Below are positions 1 to 6,359 of a stretch of 6,974 nucleotides of DNA, piece after piece (within the stretch, counting starts at the first letter, position 1; every line of letters begins with the position of its first letter). Both the position numbers and the translations under genes were made by a program. Where the stretch lies: positions 1 through 6,974 of the forward strand of contig DQKQ01000241.1 in the NCBI GenBank assembly GCA_015660615.1. Direction: 5' to 3'. The notes beneath the pieces were generated by a model, which saw only the letters and a list, made by a program, of their open reading frames with translations, was not told the DNA's origin and ran no database searches. This stretch comes from Flavobacteriales bacterium (GTDB taxonomy: Bacteria; Bacteroidota; Bacteroidia; Flavobacteriales_D; Sanyastnellaceae).

Positions 1-1193
1 ACGGGAACCTCTTTCTCCCCACAGCTTATCAGTGCTGAAGGCCAAACATTGCGAAACGTCTTCCCCCCAGACGATTCATAGCCTATTCTTGTAAAGGACA
101 GCCCGAGTTCTATGAGTTTCTCCTCGTTTTGGCCCCGCGTCCTTCTATCGTCAGTGCTGTATATATCAATAAATTTAAACCGCAAGCGGTTGTTACTTAC
201 ATCAGCGAACTCCTCGAGTTTTTCTCTGATTGCATATTCTAACCTCTTCCATGACGCAGGGAAATCACCCGTTAAATAACAAGTGACAACAACATCTTTC
301 GAATGATCATCGAGCTCATCAAGTATAACTATCGAACCTTCGGTGAGGGTGTGACGTTTCTCTGCTGTGAGGTCGAAAGTAGTATGTGCAATTTGGGCTG
401 CAAATAAAAGCAAAGAACTTATGGTCATAACCATAATTAACCTCATGCCTTCCCTTCCTAAGCGTCCCCTATAAAGGGCAAGGACGAACCTCGCTAATTG
501 CAAGAAAAGCAAATCTACGAATATGAAATACGCTACATCTCGCGTATCCACCAAGCCGCGACTCAGAGATCTATAATGCGCTTCAAACCCCATGTTTACA
601 AAATAATAATCCCAATTTCCTAAAAGGGCGAAATCTCCCAAGGCGGTAAATCCTATATACCCAACTGTCGATAGCAGCATAGCGGCAAGGAAGGCTACTA
701 AGGGTTGGGAAGTAGAGGCTGATAAGAAAATTCCTATAGCGGCAATGGAAGACGATAATAATAACAGGCCTATGTATGACCCCCAAATAGCACCTAAATC
801 CAAGTTCCACATAGGGCTACCGAGCACCCCAAGGATATAGACAAACCCAAGTGTAGGAACAAGTGATAACGAGATTAACGCTAGTGCGCCTATGTATTTT
901 GCAAAAATGACTTGACCTTCGAGAAGAGGGCGAGTTAGCAAAAGTTCAAGGGTTCCATTCCTTCTCTCTTCAGCAAAGGACCTCATTGTAATTGCGGGGA
1001 CTAAGAAAAGCATCACCCAGGGAGCTAGGGTGAAAAAAGGATCCATAGACGCTACGCCGCTGGAAAGGATATTCCATGGTCCTGGGAAAACCCACAGAAA
1101 CAGTCCCATTAAAAGAAGGAAAGCAGAAATCACAACGTAGCCCGTTAGTGAGCTAAAAAATGTGCGTATCTCCTTTAATATCAGTGATTTCAT
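1..1193 (-). CDS. gldFG: GldF-GldG fusion: ABC-2 type permease joined to GldG-like domain, 3' end outside window
   Basis: The frame is open from the ATG at 1193 to the window edge (397 full codons, no stop), so the 3' end is missing. Residues 1-240 read as GldF, the membrane permease of the Gld ABC transporter needed for gliding in some Bacteroidota. Seen are an N-terminal segment FFSSLTGYVVISAF, the stretch PAITMRSFAEERRNGTLELL (about 66-85) typical of ABC-2 permeases, and about six hydrophobic segments (near 17-36, 54-70, 100-123, 134-157, 163-185 and 222-240). After a basic linker (YRGRLGRE, 241-248) comes another membrane segment (250-268) and then FDLTAEKRHTLTEGS (273-287), the usual start of GldG, followed by its soluble part. 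GldF and GldG are normally separate proteins of about 240 and 560 residues; here no stop lies between them. The gene follows the ABM-like gene by 11 bases and is probably cotranscribed with it. Its ATPase partner GldA is not in view. The transported substrate is unknown. Confidence 0.88.
   Translation of the reverse strand, partial: MKSLILKEIRTFFSSLTGYVVISAFLLLMGLFLWVFPGPWNILSSGVASMDPFFTLAPWVMLFLVPAITMRSFAEERRNGTLELLLTRPLLEGQVIFAKYIGALALISLSLVPTLGFVYILGVLGSPMWNLDLGAIWGSYIGLLLLSSSIAAIGIFLSASTSQPLVAFLAAMLLSTVGYIGFTALGDFALLGNWDYYFVNMGFEAHYRSLSRGLVDTRDVAYFIFVDLLFLQLARFVLALYRGRLGREGMRLIMVMTISSLLLFAAQIAHTTFDLTAEKRHTLTEGSIVILDELDDHSKDVVVTCYLTGDFPASWKRLEYAIREKLEEFADVSNNRLRFKFIDIYSTDDRRTRGQNEEKLIELGLSFTRIGYESSGGKTFRNVWPSALISCGEKEVP
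444..459 (-). promoter_or_regulatory. Possible internal ribosome binding site and ATG for a free GldG
   Basis: Read on the minus strand, the sequence AGGAAGGGAAGGC stands directly before the ATG at 446-444, which encodes Met250 of the fused frame. This Met is where a stand-alone GldG would be expected to begin, just ahead of its membrane segment. The other starts in the window have no comparable purine-rich tract. Internal initiation making free GldG as well as the fusion is an inference; the tract may simply encode the Gly/Arg-rich linker. Confidence 0.3.
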
Positions 1194-1204
1194 GTTAACT
1201 ACCT

Positions 1205-1504
1205 TTAGTTAAGATTTATATAAGACACCACCTCTGGAGCTGCAGCAAAAAGTCGCTTCGTTTCAGGCCAAACTTCACCAAACAATTCCGACTTCCTATA
1301 TTCATTTAAACTCTCCTCACTATCCCATCTACTAACGGTCGCTCTCACTAAAGGATTTGTTGAGTCTTTTACAAGCTCGACCTTAAAGCAACCGGGTTGG
1401 TCACCTATCGCCTTTTCATGCTTTTTGAAAATTGCCTCAAACTGTTTCAATGTCTCCTGGGTAAAAGTCATTCGCACAATCCTGATAATTTCTGCCTTAC
1501 TCAT
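1205..1504 (-). CDS. Small ABM-fold protein (antibiotic biosynthesis monooxygenase family)
   Basis: A 99-residue protein. It resembles the ABM family, whose members are small dimeric ferredoxin-like alpha/beta proteins that include quinol monooxygenases and proteins of unknown role. The strand IIRIVRMTF near the N-terminus, the stretch RATVSRWDSEESLNEYRKSE in the middle and ETKRLFAAAPE near the end match Bacteroidota members I recall. There is no signal peptide or membrane segment, so it should be cytoplasmic. I chose the ATG at 1504; an in-frame TTG at 1513 would add three residues. It starts 15 bases after the SAM hydroxide adenosyltransferase stop and ends 11 bases before gldFG, so it sits in the middle of a likely three-gene operon. 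The substrate cannot be told from sequence, and the family name should not be read as a role in antibiotic synthesis. Confidence 0.75.
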   Translation of the reverse strand: MSKAEIIRIVRMTFTQETLKQFEAIFKKHEKAIGDQPGCFKVELVKDSTNPLVRATVSRWDSEESLNEYRKSELFGEVWPETKRLFAAAPEVVSYINLN

Positions 1505-1519
1505 CTTAAACAAATAAAT

Positions 1520-2326
1520 TCATTCGGAAAACTCAATCCTAATCACGTCGTCTAACTTAATACCTAACATACTTGACGCACCACCATTTGCAGCTCCAGG
1601 AGCCCCTTTATAAATAGCGATCTCTAAAAACCCCAAATGATTAAACACAGCAACAGAATCACCCACTGGCACGTCGCTATAGTTCTCACATATTTTCCTA
1701 ATATCACTCCTGCTTGAACGCATCACTATCACGAACTCCCTAAACGTCCCCACATCTTTAAACCTTCTCTTAGTAATGTCTGTAATACAATTTCCAAACC
1801 CATCGATATGAATAACATGTCCCGTCAAAACTCTGTTTTCGAAAACCGGGTGAAGTACAGACCTAGGCTCTAAAATTGCTGCCGGGCGACCTAAAAGCTC
1901 AGGGATACCACCTTTTGATAGGTGGGCAGCCGCAGGAACGAAGATCGAACGCTCTGGAAAAGTGGGGTAATCAAAGTCCGCCATCATGTTAGACAAGTCG
2001 TATACAGCATCGGGCTGTTTCCCGAAAATCAAATGAAAAACCCCAGAATCAGATCCGATAAAGTATTGGTCTTCTATCCGAACTATTCTATGTGGCTGCT
2101 CAACTGTCGCCTCAGACATCACGGCGACAATGTGTACAGTTCCTTTCGGGAAATGATTCACACATGATTTAAGAAGTAGAGCTGCATCTACTGAGCTAAA
2201 CTTACGAACATCGTGTGATAAGTCAACTACTGTAGCCTCGGGAGCTAATGTAGCAAGCGCCCCTCTTAGGATACCAGCATAGAACCTTTCTGGTCCATAA
2301 TCAGATGTAAGTGTAATTATAGGCAC
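1520..2326 (-). CDS. SAM hydroxide adenosyltransferase (DUF62 / SAM hydrolase family)
   Basis: A 268-residue protein of the DUF62 family, related to fluorinase and chlorinase. Characterised members use water or hydroxide to split S-adenosylmethionine into adenosine and methionine. Seen in order: TSDYG (7-11, usually TDFG), VVDLSHDV (33-40), FPKGTVHIVAV (59-69), YFIGSDSGVF (88-97), PAAAHLSKGG (131-140) with the conserved His135, HIDGFGN (173-179), and a C-terminal ASSMLGIKLDDVIRIEF. The family's catalytic Asp, expected after HIVAV, appears as Met70, and the Asn of the usual DNG motif is Ser95, so normal activity is not assured. The start must be the GTG at 2326: an in-frame stop lies at 2345-2347 with no ATG or TTG between, and the first ATG codes for Met70. 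It is the first gene of the minus-strand cluster and diverges from phoH. Confidence 0.88.
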   Translation of the reverse strand: MPIITLTSDYGPERFYAGILRGALATLAPEATVVDLSHDVRKFSSVDAALLLKSCVNHFPKGTVHIVAVMSEATVEQPHRIVRIEDQYFIGSDSGVFHLIFGKQPDAVYDLSNMMADFDYPTFPERSIFVPAAAHLSKGGIPELLGRPAAILEPRSVLHPVFENRVLTGHVIHIDGFGNCITDITKRRFKDVGTFREFVIVMRSSRSDIRKICENYSDVPVGDSVAVFNHLGFLEIAIYKGAPGAANGGASSMLGIKLDDVIRIEFSE

Positions 2327-2345
2327 GGAACAAAGGTGGGGTGAT

Positions 2346-2353
2346 TATTTTTG
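2346..2353 (+). promoter_or_regulatory. Candidate Bacteroidota -7 promoter element for phoH
   Basis: TATTTTTG fits the TAnnTTTG -7 consensus of the Bacteroidota primary sigma factor exactly and lies 8 bases before the phoH ATG, so a transcript would have almost no leader. I see no TTTG at the expected -33 spacing. The opposite gene has a weaker match (CACCTTTG, minus strand, 2338-2331) just before its GTG. Confidence 0.35.
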
Positions 2354-2361
2354 CCAACATA

Positions 2362-3309
2362 ATGCATGAGACACTGATTTCTATTGAGGGTTTAGACCCA
2401 GTTGTAATACTAGGAAACGAGAATGCAAATTTACATGCCTTACAAGGACTTTTCCCTAAACTTCGCATCGTTTCTCGCGGCCACGATATTAGAGTAAAGG
2501 GAAGCCGCGAAGATGTGGGTAGATTTGAAGAGGTGATGAGAATGGTTGTTTGGCATGTGGACAGGTATTTAAGCCTGACTATAGACGATCTTGAAAGGCT
2601 TTCTAAATCTAATGAGACCAAAGTCATGCGAGATGCTGGAGCCGACGATGTAATCGTTCACGGCCCTGGAGGTAACAGGGTTATCGCCCGCACCCCTAAC
2701 CAACACAAGTTAGTAGAAGCCGTCTCTGAACACGATATGGTTTTCGCAGTGGGACCTGCTGGAACAGGGAAAACATACACAGCCGTTGCCCTTGCTGTGA
2801 AAGCCCTTAAGGGAAAGCGTGTAAAGAAAATAATCCTAACAAGACCGGCTGTAGAAGCCGGCGAAAATCTCGGTTTTCTTCCCGGTGACATGAAGGAGAA
2901 ACTCGACCCCTACCTCCAACCCCTCTACGATGCTCTCACCGATATGCTACCATACGACAAGGTAGCCGAGCTTATGGAAAATGGTGTAATAGAAGTGGCC
3001 CCCCTAGCTTTTATGCGTGGGCGAACTTTAGATAAAGCTTTCGTCATCTTAGACGAAGCCCAAAATACAACCATCCCTCAAATCAAGATGTTCCTCACCC
3101 GTATGGGGCGAGATGCGAAATATATCATCACCGGAGACGAAACCCAGGTCGACCTACCTCACAGGCAGAAGTCTGGTCTTGTTCACGCTTTAGAAATCCT
3201 CAAAGACGTTGAGGGCATTTCTACAGTTCGCCTAACAGGGGTTGATGTAATGCGCCACCGTCTTGTACGAGCTGTCATAACCGCCTTCGGAAAGGATCAG
3301 AATAAATAA
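2362..3309 (+). CDS. phoH: PhoH family ATPase
   Basis: A 315-residue cytoplasmic P-loop protein of the PhoH (YbeZ-like) family. The N-terminal part (ISIEGLDPVVILG and FPKLRIVSRG) is the small domain that precedes the ATPase core in chromosomal PhoH proteins. Then come the Walker A motif GPAGTGKT (131-138), the family stretch LTRPAVEAGENLGFLPGD (159-176), Walker B FVILDEAQN (227-235), ITGDETQVDLP (256-266) and the basic DVMRHRLVR (295-303). PhoH proteins are linked to RNA metabolism, often with the endoribonuclease YbeY, which is not in this window; the exact role is unsettled. I chose the ATG at 2362 because the family usually begins close to IxxEGxDP. An in-frame GTG at 2341 would add seven residues and overlap the candidate promoter. 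It leads a tight plus-strand cluster, with purC 2 bases downstream. Confidence 0.93.
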   Translation: MHETLISIEGLDPVVILGNENANLHALQGLFPKLRIVSRGHDIRVKGSREDVGRFEEVMRMVVWHVDRYLSLTIDDLERLSKSNETKVMRDAGADDVIVHGPGGNRVIARTPNQHKLVEAVSEHDMVFAVGPAGTGKTYTAVALAVKALKGKRVKKIILTRPAVEAGENLGFLPGDMKEKLDPYLQPLYDALTDMLPYDKVAELMENGVIEVAPLAFMRGRTLDKAFVILDEAQNTTIPQIKMFLTRMGRDAKYIITGDETQVDLPHRQKSGLVHALEILKDVEGISTVRLTGVDVMRHRLVRAVITAFGKDQNK

Positions 3310-3311
3310 CT

Positions 3312-4283
3312 GTGAATTCGATTACTGTGAATCACCCTACTCCCATTACGAAAACTGATTTTCATTTTTCAGGCCAAACAGCAGCTTATTTCGGGAAGGT
3401 TCGAGACATGTACACCATAGGAGACGACCTCATCGTTGCCGTTGTTTCTGACAGGATAAGCGCCTTCGACGTCGTTATGCCACGTGGGATTCCCTTCAAA
3501 GGACAAGTCCTAAATGGAGTAGCATCTGTTTTCCTAGATGCCGTATCAGACATCGTTCCCACTTGGAAAATAGCCACTCCAGATCCAAACGTAACAGTGG
3601 GCCATCGCTGCGAACCTATCCGACTTGAGATGGTCATACGTGGATATCTTACAGGTCACGCACACCGCGAATACGCATCCGGGAAACGCTCCTTATGTGG
3701 GGCCACCATGCCTGAAGGGCTAAGTGAACACGACCGATTCTCTATACCCATCATCACCCCAGCTACCAAAGCTGAGGAAGGCCACGATGAAGACATCTCA
3801 CCAACTGATATCATCTCTAGAGGTATCGTCAGCCATGACGTATATGCCGAACTCGAACGCATAACTCGTGCTCTTTTCAGACGTGGAACAGAAATAGCCG
3901 CCTCTAAAGGACTTATTCTTGTTGATACAAAATACGAATTCGGAATGCATGACGGGAAGATTATGCTCATAGACGAGATTCACACCCCTGATAGCTCTAG
4001 ATTTTTTTACGCTGATGGATATGCCGAGCGACAAGCAGCAGGCTTACCACAAAAGCAGCTTAGTAAAGAATTCGTCAGAGAGTGGCTTATGTCCCACGAC
4101 TTCATGGGGCTCAAAGGACAAGCTTTACCAACTCTAACAGAAGATTTCATCAAACTCGTCTCCACACGATATATCGAACTCTTCGAAAAAGTCACAGGAT
4201 CTGAATTTATAAGTAACTCCTCTGACTCTCCCCTTGATCGCATAGAAAAAAACGTCGAAGAATGGCTAGCTAATAGAGCCTGA
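3312..4283 (+). CDS. purC: Phosphoribosylaminoimidazole-succinocarboxamide synthase (SAICAR synthetase)
   Basis: A 323-residue enzyme of de novo purine synthesis. It joins CAIR and aspartate with ATP to give SAICAR, in the cytoplasm. Visible motifs are GKVRDMY (28-34), SDRISAFDV (46-54), EMVIRGYLTGH (106-116), TPATKAEEGHDEDIS (149-163), LVDTKYEFG (203-211, a family signature) and IDEIHTPDSSRF (220-231). The length and the YLTGH form fit the longer PurC type seen in Bacteroidota and eukaryotes; E. coli PurC is shorter, about 237 residues. The start must be non-ATG: an in-frame stop lies at 3303-3305 and the first ATG codes for Met33 inside the conserved GKVRDMY motif. The GTG at 3312 is used here; a second GTG at 3327 is possible. 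It sits 2 bases after phoH, which suggests shared transcription and perhaps coupled translation. Confidence 0.96.
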   Translation: MNSITVNHPTPITKTDFHFSGQTAAYFGKVRDMYTIGDDLIVAVVSDRISAFDVVMPRGIPFKGQVLNGVASVFLDAVSDIVPTWKIATPDPNVTVGHRCEPIRLEMVIRGYLTGHAHREYASGKRSLCGATMPEGLSEHDRFSIPIITPATKAEEGHDEDISPTDIISRGIVSHDVYAELERITRALFRRGTEIAASKGLILVDTKYEFGMHDGKIMLIDEIHTPDSSRFFYADGYAERQAAGLPQKQLSKEFVREWLMSHDFMGLKGQALPTLTEDFIKLVSTRYIELFEKVTGSEFISNSSDSPLDRIEKNVEEWLANRA

Positions 4284-4296
4284 ACTGAGAACTAAA

Positions 4297-4890
4297 ATGA
4301 GTCGCAAAAAGAAAAACAACACCCCCTGGCATGATGATGCATTAGAAGCCGTCCGCACTTTACGTGCTGGAGGAGTAATAATTCATAAATCTGATACCGT
4401 CTGGGGAGTAGCGTGTGACGCCACAAACTCCGAAGCCGTATCAAAGCTACGAAAGCTAAAGATGCGCGACGACGCCTCTCCCATCCTCGTCCTCGTTGCA
4501 GATATTGGCCTGATCAAGAGACATTACTCAGAAATACCTGATGCCGCTTGGGATTTGTTCGAGCACAGCAACCGACCGACGACAGTTATTATGCCGGGCG
4601 CAAAAGGAGTCGACCCAAGCATCCTCGGTCCTGATGACTCACTCGGCATTCGCCTTATCCATGACGAATGGACACAGTTCGTCGCCCGTGGCTTAGCACG
4701 CCCCCTTGCAAGTTCTAGCGCTAACCTCACCGGTTCGCCGACCCCTATCAACTACAACTCTATCTCACCCGAGATTCTAGACGGAGCCGATTTTACCAGT
4801 TTACACAGGCGCTCCGAACTAGATAGCTCCAGCTCCTCATTCATTGCCGCCTTTGACACCTCTGGTAGATTTAAAATTCTACGCAGCTAA
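4297..4890 (+). CDS. tsaC: L-threonylcarbamoyladenylate synthase (Sua5/YciO/YrdC family)
   Basis: A 197-residue cytoplasmic enzyme of the YrdC fold. The family makes threonylcarbamoyl-AMP from threonine, bicarbonate and ATP, the precursor for t6A37 in tRNAs that read ANN codons. Seen are HKSDTVWGVACDATN (30-44), the basic KxR motif (Lys55, Arg57), ILVLVAD (63-69), TTVIMPGAKG (95-104), SLGIRL (115-120), the conserved ASSSANLTG (138-146), and an SSSFIAAFD end that matches the usual PSSII region. The length fits the short TsaC form without the Sua5 C-terminal domain. The usual PTDT motif reads KSDT (31-34): the hydroxyl is kept but the Pro is replaced by Lys. The start is ATG, 13 bases after purC, with an A-rich leader and no clear Shine-Dalgarno. 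YciO-type paralogs of uncertain activity share the fold, but the SSSAN and KxR motifs favour TsaC. Confidence 0.9.
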   Translation: MSRKKKNNTPWHDDALEAVRTLRAGGVIIHKSDTVWGVACDATNSEAVSKLRKLKMRDDASPILVLVADIGLIKRHYSEIPDAAWDLFEHSNRPTTVIMPGAKGVDPSILGPDDSLGIRLIHDEWTQFVARGLARPLASSSANLTGSPTPINYNSISPEILDGADFTSLHRRSELDSSSSSFIAAFDTSGRFKILRS

Positions 4891-4916
4891 ATATACATAG
4901 CTACTTATCTATAGAT

Positions 4917-4924
4917 TAGATTTG
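4917..4924 (+). promoter_or_regulatory. Candidate Bacteroidota -7 promoter element for cca
   Basis: TAGATTTG fits TAnnTTTG exactly and lies in the 59-base gap between tsaC and cca, 25 bases before the cca start. A start of transcription about 7 bases downstream would leave a leader of about 20 bases. No TTTG is seen at the expected -33 distance. The gap suggests cca may have its own promoter, though read-through from tsaC is also possible since no clear terminator is present. Confidence 0.4.
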
Positions 4925-4949
4925 CAACCTTCGAAATTCGACTATTATC

Positions 4950-6359
4950 TTGAACTATAAAAAATCCCTACAGCACAACGTTTTCAAAGCTATCGGAAAA
5001 ATAGCCGATAAGCGTGGGGAGCGTGTATTTGTTATCGGAGGATTTGTTCGTGACCTAATCTTAGACAGACCGTCGAAGGATATAGACATTGTAACCGAAG
5101 GAAAGGGAGTCGACCTTGCGAAAGATGTAGCTAAAGAACTAGGAATCCGCAAAGTCAACGTATTTAAAAATTTCGGTACTGCTATGTTTAACTGCGGCGA
5201 CCTAGAAGTTGAGTTCGTAGGTGCGAGGAAAGAGTCTTATAAACGTGGAAGCCGTAAACCTATCGTTGAAGACGGCACCCTTGAGGACGACCAAAACCGC
5301 CGCGATTTCACCATCAACGCTATGGCTCTTTCTCTAAGTTCAGAAAACTACGGAGAACTCATAGATCCATTCAATGGTATGCGCGACCTCGACTTAGGAG
5401 TTATCCGAACCCCTCTCGATCCTGACATTACTTTTAATGACGACCCACTTAGGATGATGCGCGCCGTAAGGTTCGCTACGCAATTAGGTTTTACTATCGT
5501 TCCTAAAAGCATAGACGCACTTAAGCGTAACGCCGCTCGATTGGAGATTATCTCTATGGAGCGCATACATATCGAATTGAATAAAATCATTCTCGCGAAA
5601 CGTCCCGGCCAAGGATTTAAAATCCTTGCTAAGACTGGCCTTCTCGAGCAATTCTTTCCTGAGATGGTAGATCTTCAAGGGGTCGAAACACGTAACGGTA
5701 TAGGACACAAGGACAACTTCCTTCATACTCTGCAAGTTCTAGAAAACGTTAGCGACAAGAGTGATGACCTATGGTTACGGTGGGCCGCAATCTTACACGA
5801 TATCGCTAAACCTCCCACAAAAAGGTTTGACAATCGAAACGGATGGACTTTCCACGGTCACGAGGATAAAGGGGCTCGCATGACTCCCAAAATATTCAAG
5901 CGCCTCAAGCTCCCTATGGATGCTAAGATGAAATTCGTCCAAAAGCTCGTTCTCCTCCATCTAAGGCCTATAGCTTTAACTAAGGAAGTAGTCACAGATA
6001 GCGCTATTCGACGCCTTCTAATAGTAGCCGGAGATGATATCGACGCACTTATGATACTTTGCAGAGCCGATATAACATCAAAAAACGAAACCAAGGTAAA
6101 GCGTTACTTAAAAAACTATGAAATTGTTGTAAAAAAGCTAAAGGAAGTCGAAGAAAACGACTCTGTAAGGAATTTCCAACCTCCCGTCACTGGTAAGATG
6201 ATTATGAAAACTTTCGGTATTTCACCATCTCGACCCATCGGGGAGATTAAGAAGGCAATCAAGGAAGCCATCCTTGAAGGTGATATAAAAAACGATCCCG
6301 ACGAAGCATTTGAGCTCATGCTCAAGATTGGCTCGGAGATGGGGCTTAAGAGAATTTAA
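4950..6359 (+). CDS. cca: CCA tRNA nucleotidyltransferase with HD domain
   Basis: A 469-residue enzyme that adds or repairs the 3' CCA end of tRNA using CTP and ATP without a template. The N-terminal class II nucleotidyltransferase domain shows VIGGFVRDLIL (28-38), the metal-binding Asp44 and Asp46 in KDIDIV, VEFVGARKESY (87-97) and RRDFTINAMA (117-126). Next come DDPLRMMRAVRFA (164-176) and MERIHIEL (203-210) of the neck and tRNA-binding region. An HD phosphohydrolase domain follows, with DNFLHTLQVLENV (255-267) and ILHDIAKP (281-288, His283 and Asp284). The C-terminus NFQPPVTGKMIM (408-419) is also family-typical. Poly(A) polymerases share the fold, but the overall match is to Bacteroidota Cca proteins. 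The start is TTG at 4950: an in-frame TAG lies at 4917-4919 with no ATG or GTG between, and the first internal ATG codes for Met79. Its stop overlaps that of convergent glnS. Confidence 0.95.
   Translation: MNYKKSLQHNVFKAIGKIADKRGERVFVIGGFVRDLILDRPSKDIDIVTEGKGVDLAKDVAKELGIRKVNVFKNFGTAMFNCGDLEVEFVGARKESYKRGSRKPIVEDGTLEDDQNRRDFTINAMALSLSSENYGELIDPFNGMRDLDLGVIRTPLDPDITFNDDPLRMMRAVRFATQLGFTIVPKSIDALKRNAARLEIISMERIHIELNKIILAKRPGQGFKILAKTGLLEQFFPEMVDLQGVETRNGIGHKDNFLHTLQVLENVSDKSDDLWLRWAAILHDIAKPPTKRFDNRNGWTFHGHEDKGARMTPKIFKRLKLPMDAKMKFVQKLVLLHLRPIALTKEVVTDSAIRRLLIVAGDDIDALMILCRADITSKNETKVKRYLKNYEIVVKKLKEVEENDSVRNFQPPVTGKMIMKTFGISPSRPIGEIKKAIKEAILEGDIKNDPDEAFELMLKIGSEMGLKRI

Noticed and set aside
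583..810. Open frame of 75 codons on the minus strand
   Set aside because: It lies in another frame inside the GldF part of gldFG, which has clear family motifs in its own frame.
1922..2167. Open frame of 81 codons on the plus strand
   Set aside because: It is antisense to the SAM hydroxide adenosyltransferase and its translation shows no recognisable domain.
2341..2361. GTG at 2341 as the phoH start
   Set aside because: It would add MIIFANI, which is not typical of the family, and would overlap the best -7 promoter match; the ATG at 2362 fits the usual N-terminus.
2301..2627. Open frame of 108 codons on the minus strand
   Set aside because: It is antisense to the start of phoH and overlaps the adenosyltransferase start; the translation is low in recognisable structure.
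3386..4243. Several open frames of 78-104 codons on the minus strand
   Set aside because: They all lie opposite purC in alternative frames and arise from its codon use.
4865..4882. Short inverted repeat GTAGA/TCTAC at the end of tsaC
   Set aside because: The stem is only 5 base pairs with an A/T-rich loop, lies inside the coding sequence and has no following T tract, so it is not a credible terminator.
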